Below are positions 9,301-17,283 of a DNA stretch of 33,942 nucleotides, in pieces. This DNA comes from Chloroflexota bacterium. Its GTDB lineage: Bacteria > Chloroflexota > Anaerolineae > Promineifilales > Promineifilaceae. A program made the position numbers and the translations under genes. The stretch spans positions 1 through 33,942 of the forward strand of contig JAJRVV010000189.1 of NCBI GenBank assembly GCA_024277135.1. Direction: 5' to 3'. A model generated the notes under the pieces. That model did no database searches. It had not been told where the DNA came from and saw only the letters and a list, made by a program, of their open reading frames with translations. The stretch's first letter is position 1, and every line of letters starts with the position of its first letter.

Positions 9301-10003
9301 GACCCAGGACGCCCGCGCCCGGCTGGAGACGATTGCCCAGGAGACGCAATTGGGGGCCGGGTATGCCATCGCTGTGCGCGACATGGAGATTCGAGGGGTG
9401 GGGGATTTGCTGGGGGCGCAGCAGAGCGGCCACATCAGCGCCGTCGGTTTTGATTTGTACACCCGTCTGCTGGCGAATGCGGTGAAGCGGCGCAAGGCGG
9501 AGAAGAGTGGCGAGCCGCTGTCGTTTGATTTGCCGGAAGCGACGTTGATTGATTTGCCGTTGGCGGCGTATGTGCCCACCGATTATGTGCCGGACGCGGC
9601 GCTGCGGCTGCGCTTGTACCGGCGCATGGCGGTGTTGGCGTCGCTGGCGGAAATTGATGAGATGGCGGATGAGTTAGCGGATCGGTTTGGCCTGATTCCT
9701 GACCCGGTGCATAATTTGTTGTATCAACTGCGTATCAAGGCGTTGGCCCAGCGAGCCGGGGTGACGGCCGTCACCGGCGAGAATGGGCAAATCAAAATTC
9801 GGATCGAGGGGTTGGAGAGCATGAACCGCTTCCATTTGCAGCGATATTTGGGTGAAGAGGTGCGGGTCAGCCGCACGGCCGTCTGGCTGGGGCGGGGCAA
9901 AAGCACCCACGAATGGCAGGTGGAGGTGGTGCAGGTGTTGGAGCGCCTGCAATCCTTTATTCAGGAGAAAATCGGTTCTTTGGCAGTTCAGGAGGGTGTG
10001 TAA
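6323..10003 (+). CDS. mfd: Transcription-repair coupling factor Mfd
   Basis: Mfd is an ATP-driven DNA translocase that removes stalled RNA polymerase and recruits UvrA for nucleotide excision repair. The 1226-residue protein has the UvrB-like N-terminal module (1-350) and a CarD/RID-type RNA-polymerase-interacting domain from about 546 ([17 protein letters not shown]). The helicase core has Walker [10 protein letters not shown] near 700, [16 protein letters not shown] near 800, [27 protein letters not shown] and QLKGRVGR. The TRCF C-terminal domain spans about 1070-1195. Length is normal. A charged low-complexity insert at about 380-397 ([15 protein letters not shown]) is encoded by a repeat-like DNA stretch at 7471-7487. 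It follows pth and ends 3 bp before a palindromic repeat. Confidence 0.98.
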   Translation: MSVSGILDVLSQLPEYESLRSALAGETAVAAGKTAVPTVAAAVPPLMLPPGARPAVLANLYRQTGRPILLITGRVDGASSWLQALEMWLPSDTELLRFNEPTPLPYDRGPWGDRSRRGRLRVLSRLMAGQHPQLPAAETPPFIVASARALLHKTIPQRRFLTATRAIRLGQIVAWDKLTTHWQAIGYEPASVVERVGQFSRRGGILDIYPVSEPYPVRIELFGDEVDTLRYFDPASQRSITLESGPLERVVIPPAREALPGRAREFALSLGPEALPAAGSLPSWRDDVVDLQTGLAFPTLEFYLPLLYPRPASLLAYLPEDVLVAVDDWPGLATAARELHDHADQIANEQPDLPPSYPCPLFVWPNLADELRWWQPLILGDGEDAEGAENGEGGRPFAGLADAFEPGPRYGGQMRPLMTQLKSTRREGDRVVIVSRQAARLAELWREESKSGGGVGNNGVSVLLPRRQPPETTAASLPTSQLTELPPDGSLTFIQGSLAEGFTLVRRSDNAILLDLLTDAEIFGWRRPAPRRWRKPAPAAPETHYADIKAGDFIVHLEYGIGQFMGLAVRAVGGAEREYLLVEYANSDTLYVPVHHADRLSRWIGANDIPPRLNRLGEKSWSKAKAKAQKAADELAGDLLALYAARETVSGHGFAPDGEWQAELEASFPYRETEDQLRVIAEVKRDMERPQPMDRLICGDVGYGKTEVALRAAFKAALDGKQAAILVPTTILAQQHFYTFRDRLAPFPIKVEMLSRFRTPARQGKIVKDVRDGRIDIIIGTRRLLSDDVAFKDLGLVIIDEEQRFGVSQKEKFKQWRTEVDVLTMTATPIPRTLHMSLTGARDISIMDTAPAERLPVQTYVGEVDETRLKRAILRELERGGQVFFVHNRVQSIQIIYNRLQALVPEAIIAIGHGQMSERELERIMVAFGEGKIDILLSTTIIESGLDFPNANTLIVDRAGTFGLSQLYQLKGRVGRGARRAYAYFFHNAWYTLTQDARARLETIAQETQLGAGYAIAVRDMEIRGVGDLLGAQQSGHISAVGFDLYTRLLANAVKRRKAEKSGEPLSFDLPEATLIDLPLAAYVPTDYVPDAALRLRLYRRMAVLASLAEIDEMADELADRFGLIPDPVHNLLYQLRIKALAQRAGVTAVTGENGQIKIRIEGLESMNRFHLQRYLGEEVRVSRTAVWLGRGKSTHEWQVEVVQVLERLQSFIQEKIGSLAVQEGV

Positions 10004-10006
10004 ACC

Positions 10007-10043
10007 AAAGACATCCGATTTCTTGGAAAAATCGGATGTCTTT
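10007..10043. repeat. Palindromic repeat, family GACATCCGATTTCTT, copy 1
   Basis: Perfect 15-bp arms (10007-10021 and 10029-10043) enclose the loop CTTGGAA, immediately after the mfd stop. The right arm ends in TTT, so the element could also terminate mfd transcription. The same core recurs at 12821 and 29520. Confidence 0.9.
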
Positions 10044-10065
10044 AAGTGGAGATAAGGAGTGAAAA

Positions 10066-10782
10066 ATGGCGCGAAAAAAGCAAAGCCGGGGGAATTGTCA
10101 CTATTGTGGCAAAGAGATGACGAAAGGGGGACTGTCCAGACATTTACGCAGTTGTGCCAAACGGCAGGCAGCCATCGCCGCCAGAAACGGGGGCAAAGGG
10201 AAAGATGAAACGCTGTTTCACTTACAAGTGCAGGATGCCTGGGCCACTGATTTTTGGCTGCATCTGGAAATGCGGGGCAGCGCCACGCTCAAAGAGCTGG
10301 ATAATTACTTGCGGGCGATTTGGTTGGAGTGCTGCGGGCATTTGAGTTCATTCAGCATCGGCCCGTACCGGTACACACAGATTTTCGATGATGGTTGGGG
10401 GATCGAGGGTGACAAACCGATGGATGTGCCGGTACAGCGGCTCTTTTCGCCGGGGATGAAAATTCCGTATGCGTATGATTTTGGCACGACGTCGGAACTG
10501 GTTATCAACGTGGTTGACGCCCGGCAGGGGAAGCCGCTGACGGCGAATCCAATTGTGTTGATGGCGCGCAATCTTCGACCAGAAGTGACCTGTATGGAAT
10601 GCGATCAGCCGGGCGAGTGGCTGTGTATGGAATGTTTGTACGAGTATGACGAACCGGGATTTTTGTGTAACGAGCACGCTGACGAACATCCGCATGAAAG
10701 TTATGGCGAACCGAGGCCGCTTGTGAATTCACCCCGCGTTGGGCTTTGTGGTTATGATGGCCCGGCTGAACCGCCCTATTGA
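10066..10782 (+). CDS. Zinc-finger protein with pRiA4b ORF-3-like domain
   Basis: The product is 238 residues and has three parts. An N-terminal CCHC-type finger uses Cys11, Cys14, His26 and Cys30. A middle region at about 45-160 resembles the plasmid pRiA4b ORF-3 family (PF07929): TLKELDNYLRAIWLECCGHLSSFSI followed by an acidic IP-Y-YDFGTTSEL segment. A C-terminal Cys/His cluster (CMEC, CMEC, C-x2-H) probably binds another zinc ion. PF07929 proteins are often near mobile elements, and their biochemical role is unknown. The start has a strong AAGGAG site 6 bp upstream. It sits alone between mfd and the GT-C gene, each side carrying the same palindrome family. The zinc-ribbon role and DNA binding are inference. 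Confidence 0.75.
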   Translation: MARKKQSRGNCHYCGKEMTKGGLSRHLRSCAKRQAAIAARNGGKGKDETLFHLQVQDAWATDFWLHLEMRGSATLKELDNYLRAIWLECCGHLSSFSIGPYRYTQIFDDGWGIEGDKPMDVPVQRLFSPGMKIPYAYDFGTTSELVINVVDARQGKPLTANPIVLMARNLRPEVTCMECDQPGEWLCMECLYEYDEPGFLCNEHADEHPHESYGEPRPLVNSPRVGLCGYDGPAEPPY

Positions 10783-10805
10783 TTGGGGATGATCTGACTC
10801 GAATA

Positions 10806-12809
10806 ATGGTCGAAAAAAAGACCGGACAAACAACGTTTGTTAGCGCCGGGCAGTGGATAGCCGGTATTGCGGCCTGCCTGGCGCTGGCGGCGTTGTATTT
10901 CATCAGCCGCACCGAAGTTCATACCTTTGACGCGCTTTCCTACACCTGGGCGCTGGAAGCGAAGCCGTTTGGCCTGCTGTTTCATCCGCATCACTTGCTC
11001 TATGGGCCGGCGGGCTGGCTGGCGTATCGGGGAGCGCAGGCGTTGGGTTACGTGGGCCGGGCTGATGTGCCGGTGCAGGCGTTGAATGCGGCGGCGGGGG
11101 CGTTGGGCGTCTTTTTCCTGTGGCGGTTTGGCGCGCGCTGGACGGGGCGCAGTTGGGCGGCGTTGGGCGTGGCGCTGCTGGTGGGGACGAGTTATGCCTA
11201 TTGGGTGTATGCGGCGGAGGTGGAGGTTTATACGCTGGCGACGGCTTTTTTGACGTTGGCGCTGTGGCTGCTGGCGATTCTGGATGAACGGCCGCACATC
11301 GGCTGGGCCATCGCGCTGGGGTTGGCGCATACGGGCGCGATCATGTTTCACCAGACCAATGTGTTGTTTGGGTTGGCGGTGGGCGCGTTTTTGTTGATGC
11401 GGCCGTCTCTGCGCCGCTTCTCCATCCTCCTGGCTTATGGCTTATCAGTTCTCATTCCCGTCATTCTATCCTACGGCTATGTGGCTTACAGCAGCCAATT
11501 CCCTGACTGGCCTGCCTTTTATAACTGGTTCACCGACTACGCCCAAAGCGGGCAGTGGGGCGGCTATCTCAGTTTAACCCATTTCCCGGCGCTACGGTCT
11601 GGTTTGCAAACGGCCGTCAGCCCCAACCCCTGGTTGGCGGCGGCGTTTTACCTGTTGGTGGCGGTGGGGATGGGCGCGGCCGTTTATCATGCCCGCCGTC
11701 ACGCTCGCCGCCGCGCCTGGTTACTGTTTGCCGGGGTGTGGCAGATCGCTTACCTGCTCTTTTTCTGGTGGTGGGAGCCGTGGAACATCGAATTTTGGAT
11801 CGCCACCCTGCCGCTGGGCGGTTTGTGGATTTTGGCCGCCTGGCCGCCGCTTTTTAACACGGAGACACGGAGGACGCGGAGTTTTCTCCCTGCCAGTTGG
11901 GGGCAGGTTGTATCCTTTGCTGGTTTGCTGATTCCGTTTGCGCTGGCGGGTCTGCTGCTGCGCGCCCATTTCGCGCCCATTCAAGAGGCGGGGGATCGGG
12001 GCAACGATTATTACCGGGAAGTGACGGACAGGTTGGCGGGGGTGGTTGGCCCGGAAGAGTTGGTTGTTTCTCGCGGCAATATTCTGGATTTGTATATCCC
12101 GTTTTACGCCGGGCATCCGTTTGTGCTGTCCTTGCGTACGTTGGAACAGGAGCAGGGGGGCGACCGGGCGCAGATCATGGGCGAGCTGCTGGGGCAGTTG
12201 GATTACGCCTGGGTGACGGGACGGCCGTTTCTGATTGATCAGTTCATCCTGGACGAAGCCCGCGAACCAATCCGCAACCCATTTGGCCTGCTGCCGGAGG
12301 AAATCGCCGCCATTCGCGCCCGTTACATGCTGGAACCGATTGCTTACCGGGGCGAGCAGCCGCTGTTTTATGGATCGCCGCGTTATGAGAGTGACGGCCG
12401 TACCGCCTGGAATTTCGCCGATTCGCTGCAAGGGTGGAGCGCCTGGGGCATCGAAAACCCCCGCTTTGAGCGGGACGGCTGGTGTTTCGCCGCCGCTGTT
12501 GATCCACAGCTAAAAGGGCCGGTCATTAACCTGGACGCCGACAAACGGACTACTTTGCTTCTGGAAATGAGCGTGGACGGTGAAAACAGCGTCGCCCAGC
12601 TATTTTGGCGCGCGCCCGACGCCGAGTATTCGCTGGAAAACTCCGTTAAAATTTCGTTGCAGAAAGGCATGCGGATTTACGAGGCGGATTTGACGGATGC
12701 GCCAGCCTGGGAAGGCGTCATCGCCCAAATCCGCCTTGACCCTGTTCCCGGCCATGAGGGGGCGGGGCCGCCGGTGACGGCGTGTCTGTTTTCGATTCAA
12801 TTTCAGTGA
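10806..12809 (+). CDS. Multi-pass membrane protein, GT-C glycosyltransferase-like
   Basis: The 667-residue product has about ten hydrophobic segments in the first 400 residues and a soluble C-terminal region of about 260 residues. After the first membrane segment, an acidic motif TEVHTFDALSY (Asp42) and HPHHLLYGP resemble the first extracytoplasmic loop of GT-C enzymes and DUF2723-type proteins. Those use lipid-linked sugars to glycosylate proteins or glycans outside the membrane. The C-terminal part contains a jelly-roll-like stretch (WNFADSLQGWSAWGIENPRF). The donor and acceptor are unknown. An in-frame run, NTETRRTRS at 11857-11882, is encoded by a dispersed intergenic-type repeat. The ATG at 10806 was chosen; a TTG at 10779 overlapping the previous stop is an alternative. 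Confidence 0.78.
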   Translation: MVEKKTGQTTFVSAGQWIAGIAACLALAALYFISRTEVHTFDALSYTWALEAKPFGLLFHPHHLLYGPAGWLAYRGAQALGYVGRADVPVQALNAAAGALGVFFLWRFGARWTGRSWAALGVALLVGTSYAYWVYAAEVEVYTLATAFLTLALWLLAILDERPHIGWAIALGLAHTGAIMFHQTNVLFGLAVGAFLLMRPSLRRFSILLAYGLSVLIPVILSYGYVAYSSQFPDWPAFYNWFTDYAQSGQWGGYLSLTHFPALRSGLQTAVSPNPWLAAAFYLLVAVGMGAAVYHARRHARRRAWLLFAGVWQIAYLLFFWWWEPWNIEFWIATLPLGGLWILAAWPPLFNTETRRTRSFLPASWGQVVSFAGLLIPFALAGLLLRAHFAPIQEAGDRGNDYYREVTDRLAGVVGPEELVVSRGNILDLYIPFYAGHPFVLSLRTLEQEQGGDRAQIMGELLGQLDYAWVTGRPFLIDQFILDEAREPIRNPFGLLPEEIAAIRARYMLEPIAYRGEQPLFYGSPRYESDGRTAWNFADSLQGWSAWGIENPRFERDGWCFAAAVDPQLKGPVINLDADKRTTLLLEMSVDGENSVAQLFWRAPDAEYSLENSVKISLQKGMRIYEADLTDAPAWEGVIAQIRLDPVPGHEGAGPPVTACLFSIQFQ

Positions 12810-12820
12810 TGTGACGACAG

Positions 12821-12852
12821 ACATCCGATTTCTTCAAGAAATCGGATGTTTT
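12821..12852. repeat. Palindromic repeat, family GACATCCGATTTCTT, copy 2
   Basis: Perfect 14-bp arms (12821-12834 and 12836-12849) flank one central base, followed by a short T-run to 12852. It lies 11 bp after the GT-C gene stop and just upstream of the ribosome site of the next gene. The hairpin plus T-run could act as an intrinsic terminator on the plus strand. Confidence 0.9.
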
Positions 12853-12865
12853 GGCAGGAGTATTG

Positions 12866-13273
12866 ATGGAAATCAAGTTTTTCGATGACCCCTTTGAATC
12901 ACCAAAGTCACGGGAAGAGGTGCGGCTGAAGCAGTTGGGCTTGTTTGTGTACGAGGATAAACGGCGGGTGGCGGTCGGTTTTGACCTGACCCCGTTTCTG
13001 GAACGGCCGTCGCTGGAAGTGACCATCACCAATGGCAACGGGGAATGGGCCAGTTCGCTTAATGTGATCGAGACGATGGAAACCAACTTCTCGTTGACGA
13101 TGCACTTGCGTGATAAAGAACCGACGGAGCGGTATGCGGTGACGGCCGTCGTCTACTATGACCATCCCGAACAACCGGAGCGGCAGGTGATTCACACGCT
13201 CCATACCGATTTCCTCCTCATTCCCGGCGACCAGACCAAAGAGGGCGGTAAACTCAATTCATCTCCTAAATGA
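12866..13273 (+). CDS. Hypothetical protein, first gene of a three-gene operon
   Basis: I do not recognise this 135-residue protein. It is soluble and charged, with alternating hydrophobic stretches that look beta-rich (VAVGFDLTPFLERPSLEVTITNGNG, RYAVTAVVYYD), and it has no signal peptide or membrane segment. A GCAGGAG site 5 bp upstream supports the ATG at 12866. Its stop overlaps the start of the next gene by ATGA, which implies translational coupling to the GT-C-like membrane protein. A role linked to that protein is inference. Confidence 0.75.
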   Translation: MEIKFFDDPFESPKSREEVRLKQLGLFVYEDKRRVAVGFDLTPFLERPSLEVTITNGNGEWASSLNVIETMETNFSLTMHLRDKEPTERYAVTAVVYYDHPEQPERQVIHTLHTDFLLIPGDQTKEGGKLNSSPK

Positions 13274-14571
13274 AATCACGGCCGCTTGACGTACTCCTTC
13301 TCCTGGCGTTAGCTCCAGCTTACGTAAGGCGTGACAACGCCAGCGTGCTTATCGTTGTCGCCCTGGCTTTGTATGTGGGGGTGGCCTTGTGGCAGCCATT
13401 GGATAAGGTTGAAAGGCTGCCGGAGCAATTTAACCGGATTCGGCTGGCCTTCTTGCTGCGTTGGTTTTTGGCGTTAATCGTCATCACAGCGGCCGTCGCG
13501 CTGCCGACAATCGCCAATATAGCCTCATTATTGACATCTGAACGCGACGCTGATGGGTTTAACCCCGCTTACGTCACTTACAATGATGGCGCATTACAAA
13601 TTGCCCTGGCGATGGAAAAGCTTCAGGAAGGAGTGAATCCTTACGCGGCCACTTATGACGATTCCCCGCTCCGTTACCACAGTTTTGTAGTAGATGGGCA
13701 ACTGATTGGCCGCCATCCAGCCAACGAGTATTTTGTCTATCTCCCTGGATTTCTTTGGTTGTCCTGGCCGTTTTACCAGTTTTTTGCCTGGATGGGGCTG
13801 CCTTACGATCAAAGATGGATTTTTCTTTTTGCCTATCTCATTCTCATTTTAATTTTACCTCGAATAACAAAAGCGCCATCGGATAAATTAACGCTGCTTA
13901 TAGCTGTCGGGCTAAATCCGCTGTTGGCGTCTCCGATTGTCATTGGTCAAAATGATGTGGTCATTATCTTGACAGTGATCGCTTCGCTGCTGGCTTGGGA
14001 GAAGGGAAAAGAGTTTCAATCGGCCGTCTGGTTCGGAATCGCATGTTCCTTGAAGCAGTTTGCCTGGCTGATGGCTCCTTTTTATCTGCTCATGGTCATA
14101 ACCCGCCCCAGAAATGGCGCGTCGCCGACATTTGATTGGAAACGCGGCGTTCAAACGGCCGTCATCGTCAGCGCTATTTTTGCCGTTTTGGCCGCGCCAT
14201 TTTTCTGGTGGGACCCAGCCGCTTTTTGGGAAGATATTTTTTTGTATCCCAGCGGTCAGGTGGCTTTGAATTACCCAATTACCGGCTATTCCATTGGTAT
14301 GCTGGTCTTGGGGTTAGGGTGGGTAAGCTCTCCCTTTGATTATTTCCCTTTTTGGATTTTCCAGGCCCTTATCGGCTTCCCCATTTTATTCTTTATGCTA
14401 AAAAAACAGTGGCAGCAGCGAACGGTTGGGGCTATGTTATTGGGCGGCGGCATTTTTATTTTTGGTTTTGGCTTGGCCTCGCGTTTTTTTCAGGACAATT
14501 ACGTTGGTTTGGTGATGGTGTTGCTTACATTAGGCTGGTTGTGGCCGGATAGACAGGAGATTGATGGATGA
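13270..14571 (+). CDS. Multi-pass membrane protein, GT-C/GT87-like
   Basis: The 433-residue product has about ten hydrophobic segments. Between early segments lies an extracytoplasmic loop with GFNPAYVTYNDGALQIALAMEK and EGVNPY, a pattern seen in polyprenol-phosphate-sugar-dependent GT-C enzymes of the DUF2029/GT87 type. Later segments include GQNDVVIILTVIASLLAWEKGK and ACSLKQFAWLMAPFYLL, both common in these families. It probably transfers a sugar outside the membrane. Specific chemistry is unknown. Start and stop both overlap neighbouring genes by ATGA, so it belongs to one transcript with the preceding unknown gene and the following oxidoreductase. Codon use is less GC-rich than in neighbours such as the oxidoreductase. 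Confidence 0.8.
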   Translation: MKSRPLDVLLLLALAPAYVRRDNASVLIVVALALYVGVALWQPLDKVERLPEQFNRIRLAFLLRWFLALIVITAAVALPTIANIASLLTSERDADGFNPAYVTYNDGALQIALAMEKLQEGVNPYAATYDDSPLRYHSFVVDGQLIGRHPANEYFVYLPGFLWLSWPFYQFFAWMGLPYDQRWIFLFAYLILILILPRITKAPSDKLTLLIAVGLNPLLASPIVIGQNDVVIILTVIASLLAWEKGKEFQSAVWFGIACSLKQFAWLMAPFYLLMVITRPRNGASPTFDWKRGVQTAVIVSAIFAVLAAPFFWWDPAAFWEDIFLYPSGQVALNYPITGYSIGMLVLGLGWVSSPFDYFPFWIFQALIGFPILFFMLKKQWQQRTVGAMLLGGGIFIFGFGLASRFFQDNYVGLVMVLLTLGWLWPDRQEIDG

Positions 14572-15548
14572 AAGCGATTGTGGTTCATGGCGACCGGAAA
14601 AACCCGGAATTGGTGTGGCAGGATGTATCTGATGTGACGTTTGGGCCGGATGAAGTGTTGGCAGCGGTGCGGGCCACGGCCGTCAATCGGGCCGATTTGT
14701 GGCAGGCGCGGGGCAACTACCCGCCGCCGCCGGGGGCCAGCGATATTTTGGGGCTGGAGATGGCCGGCGTCATCGAGGCGGTGGGAGCAGACGTGAGCGG
14801 CTGGCAAGTTGGCGACCGGGTGTGCGCTCTGCTGCCCGGCGGCGGTTATGCCCAGAAAGCGGCCATTCCCGCCGACATGCTTATGCCCGTACCGGATGCG
14901 TGGACGTTTGAGATGGGGACGGCCGTGCCCGAAGTGTGGTTCACCGCTTACGTCAATTTGTTTTTGGAGGGTGGTTTGCAGGCAGGCGAGACGGCTCTGA
15001 TCCATGCCGGGGCCAGCGGCGTAGGTACGGCGGCCATCCAACTGGCGCGGGCGGCGGGGGCAACGGTTTTCGTCACCGCCGGCAGCGAGGCCAAATTGGC
15101 CGCCTGCCGCGATCTGGGGGCGGCGCTGGCCGTCAACTACAAAACGCAGAATTTTCTGGACGCACTGTTGGCAGCGACGGATGACGCGGGCGTGGATTTG
15201 ATCCTCGACCCGGTAGGGGGCGGTTATCTGGCGAAAAATGTGGCGGCGTTACGGCCGTTTGGCCGGCTGGTCAATATCGGTTTGTTGGGCGGCGCCATGG
15301 GCGAGCTGAATATGTCCCATCTGCTGCGCAAACGGCTGCGCCTCATCGGTTCTACGCTCCGTTCCCGGCCGGTATCGGAGAAAACTGAAATCACCCGGCA
15401 GTTTACCGAACGTTTTTGGCCGCTGCTGCGCGACGGCCGTTTGCGACCCATCATTGACTCCGCTTTCCCCATCGAAAAGGCGCAGGCCGCCCATGAATAT
15501 GTGGCCCAAAATCGGAACACGGGCAAAGTGATCCTGGCGGTCAGTTAA
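14568..15548 (+). CDS. Zinc-free MDR-family NAD(P)H:quinone oxidoreductase-like protein
   Basis: The 326-residue protein belongs to the medium-chain dehydrogenase/reductase superfamily, quinone-oxidoreductase/PIG3 branch. Visible features are the N-terminal GroES-like fold (ATAVNRADLWQARGNYPPPPGASDILGLEMAGVIEAVG), then GDRVCALLPGGGYAQ. The nucleotide-binding loop HAGASGVGTAAIQLA begins near residue 145, followed by ILDPVGGGYL. The structural four-cysteine zinc lobe and catalytic zinc ligands of alcohol dehydrogenases are absent. The enzyme should reduce quinones or enones with NAD(P)H in the cytoplasm. Its start overlaps the membrane-protein stop by ATGA. A metabolic link to that protein is not obvious. 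Confidence 0.9.
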   Translation: MKAIVVHGDRKNPELVWQDVSDVTFGPDEVLAAVRATAVNRADLWQARGNYPPPPGASDILGLEMAGVIEAVGADVSGWQVGDRVCALLPGGGYAQKAAIPADMLMPVPDAWTFEMGTAVPEVWFTAYVNLFLEGGLQAGETALIHAGASGVGTAAIQLARAAGATVFVTAGSEAKLAACRDLGAALAVNYKTQNFLDALLAATDDAGVDLILDPVGGGYLAKNVAALRPFGRLVNIGLLGGAMGELNMSHLLRKRLRLIGSTLRSRPVSEKTEITRQFTERFWPLLRDGRLRPIIDSAFPIEKAQAAHEYVAQNRNTGKVILAVS

Positions 15549-15627
15549 CTCCCTCATGCCCGCCTTTAACTCTTTGTCCAGTCGCGCTTTGTTGAACTTG
15601 AATAGATTGCGCATAGTTTCGCAAAAA

Positions 15628-16581
15628 TCATGGCGTTATTGGGCAGAACGGATAACGAGATCGGCGAGCGGGCCAGGGGGCGGCATACCAAAGTAGATAT
15701 TCTTTAGCGTGGGCTGACCAATAGTCAATGTTATGGCCGCCAGGGTTGAGCGTCCATTCATGGGCAATGCCCAGGCCGGTCATATTTTCATGGAGTCGCC
15801 GAATGTTGGCAATGGCAGCGTCACTTTCGCCAATATCGAAGTAGATTCGCAATGAACCGAGATCGTTGTTTAACGCGGTGTCCTGTGGGTTCAACGCCGG
15901 CCCAGCGGCGATGTCCAGCAAGGCGGCGCTGTGGCCGCCGACGCTGGCAAATCGGTCTGGATAGCGGAAGGCGATTTCTAAGGCCCAGTAACCGCCGCGA
16001 GAAAGTCCGCCGATGGCCCGGCCTTCGGCGGCGGCCCAGGCGCAAGTGTTGGTTTCGATGAAAGGGATGAGGTGGTTCAGGATGAGCGATTCGTAGGAGC
16101 CGGGGCCGCCGGAACTGTTACGGGCCAGCCAGCCGCCATCGGGCATGACGATGATGAGCGGCGGAATTTGGGCAGTGAGGATGGTTTGTTCAGCCGCTTC
16201 ATCCATCCCTAAATTGTCCCAAATTCGTTCATCCTGACCGTTGCCGGGGAGCAGGTACAGGGTGGGGTAAACACGGCCGTCCATCCCATAACAAGGCGGC
16301 AAGTAAATCTGATAATTAGTTGTTCCGGTGATGGGGCTGGGAAAGGTCCCGGATTCAATACGGCCGTTGCCCGCACAAGGCGTTGGCGTTGACAATGGTG
16401 TTGGTGATGGGATGGGGATGATGGTGGGCGGAAGCGTTTGCGTGAGAACGGCCGTGCGCGTCGATGTCAGAAGTGGCGTAGCCGCCAAAACCGCCCGCGT
16501 CGGCAACGGTTCGGCGGGCAGGCAAGCGGACAACAGCAAAAGGAAGAACAGCCCCAACCACCACACCGTTTTCCTTTGCAC
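15628..16581 (-). CDS. Esterase-family lipoprotein (alpha/beta hydrolase, PF00756 type)
   Basis: The product is about 317 residues. It has a lipoprotein signal (lipobox LLSAC, Cys20), a Thr/Pro-rich linker with PTPLSTPTPC, and an esterase-D/Fes/feruloyl-esterase-like domain. Markers are YPTLYLLPGNGQDERIW, IIVMPDGG, the nucleophile elbow GLSRGG with Ser194, and a late GGHNIDYW carrying the likely catalytic histidine. It probably hydrolyses an ester at the cell surface; the substrate is unknown. The start is uncertain: GTG at 16581 keeps positive residues before the hydrophobic core, while a second GTG at 16566 has a better AAGGA site. It follows the unknown 144-residue gene by 12 bp, probably in one operon. 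Confidence 0.85.
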   Translation of the reverse strand: MQRKTVWWLGLFFLLLLSACLPAEPLPTRAVLAATPLLTSTRTAVLTQTLPPTIIPIPSPTPLSTPTPCAGNGRIESGTFPSPITGTTNYQIYLPPCYGMDGRVYPTLYLLPGNGQDERIWDNLGMDEAAEQTILTAQIPPLIIVMPDGGWLARNSSGGPGSYESLILNHLIPFIETNTCAWAAAEGRAIGGLSRGGYWALEIAFRYPDRFASVGGHSAALLDIAAGPALNPQDTALNNDLGSLRIYFDIGESDAAIANIRRLHENMTGLGIAHEWTLNPGGHNIDYWSAHAKEYLLWYAAPWPARRSRYPFCPITP

Positions 16582-16593
16582 CTCTATTCTCGG

Positions 16594-17028
16594 TTAGAAG
16601 GGCAATTCGGCGGGCGGCTGCGCCAGCAGCTTTTGATGCGCCCCCTGCCACAAAGTGGGCTTGCGGGTCATGGACTTGATTTGCACATCGGCGAAACGGG
16701 GAAACAAATCAGCCAGCAGTTCCGGCAGTAAATCCCAGGCGTCGTTACGGATCACGTCTTCGATATTGGCGGCGGCGACGGCCGTCCATTCCCACTGGCG
16801 CAAAAACCGCTCCGCCTTCATCCAATACCCTCGTTTTTCCCACGCTGTTACGGATTGTTCCGCCCCGCTCTTGAGTTCCTGCAACATGAACACAATCATT
16901 GCCGTCATATCTTGGGCTTCCTGGTCAACCTCCGGCTTTTGGCTGAGACGGCGTAACATTTCGGCGATGCTGCGCCGCAGTTGATTGCGAATTTTGGTTG
17001 GACTTTGGGTGTTGATAACTCGACTCAT
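16594..17028 (-). CDS. Hypothetical helical protein
   Basis: I do not recognise this 144-residue protein. It is predicted mostly helical and soluble, with a basic N-terminus (KIRNQLRRSIAEMLRRLSQ), a methionine-rich helix (AQDMTAMIVFMLQEL) and a Trp-rich segment (KRGYWMKAERFLRQWEW). The start has a good GAGGAG site about 7 bp upstream. The esterase lipoprotein gene follows closely, and glgC is divergent. No catalytic motif is visible. Confidence 0.75.
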   Translation of the reverse strand: MSRVINTQSPTKIRNQLRRSIAEMLRRLSQKPEVDQEAQDMTAMIVFMLQELKSGAEQSVTAWEKRGYWMKAERFLRQWEWTAVAAANIEDVIRNDAWDLLPELLADLFPRFADVQIKSMTRKPTLWQGAHQKLLAQPPAELPF

Positions 17029-17161
17029 ACTTTCTCCTCAATAAGATGACAGGATCATAGCACGGCCGTTCCCATGCGCCAATCTCTTTCATATTCATCT
17101 GGCAGAAACCGGATAATTTTGCTTTAATACCATCGTAACTGTTAAGCCCCTCTGGAATTTC

Positions 17162-17225
17162 ACCACGAAGACACGAAGGCACAAAGAAAAACCAGAGAAA
17201 CTTTGTGTCTTTGTGCCTTTGTGGT
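17162..17225. repeat. Imperfect 25-bp inverted repeat upstream of glgC
   Basis: Arms 17162-17186 and 17201-17225 pair over 25 positions with 21 Watson-Crick pairs, three G-U pairs (as RNA) and one mismatch, around a 14-base loop. Each arm is made of short CACGAAG/CACAAAG units. It lies in the divergent region between glgC and the 144-residue gene, where it could affect the glgC leader. Confidence 0.85.
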
Positions 17226-17283
17226 TAGCAGTTACATACCATCAACAAACCAGATGATGTCTCAGCAAAAAAGGATGCCCCCA

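Noticed and set aside
7790..9433. A 547-codon open frame on the minus strand opposite mfd
   Set aside because: It mirrors the high-GC third-position pattern of mfd, has no recognisable domain and covers the conserved helicase core of mfd.
15549..15627. Possible small RNA or gene between convergent oxidoreductase and esterase genes
   Set aside because: No hairpin, repeat or start with ribosome site could be seen in the 79 bp.
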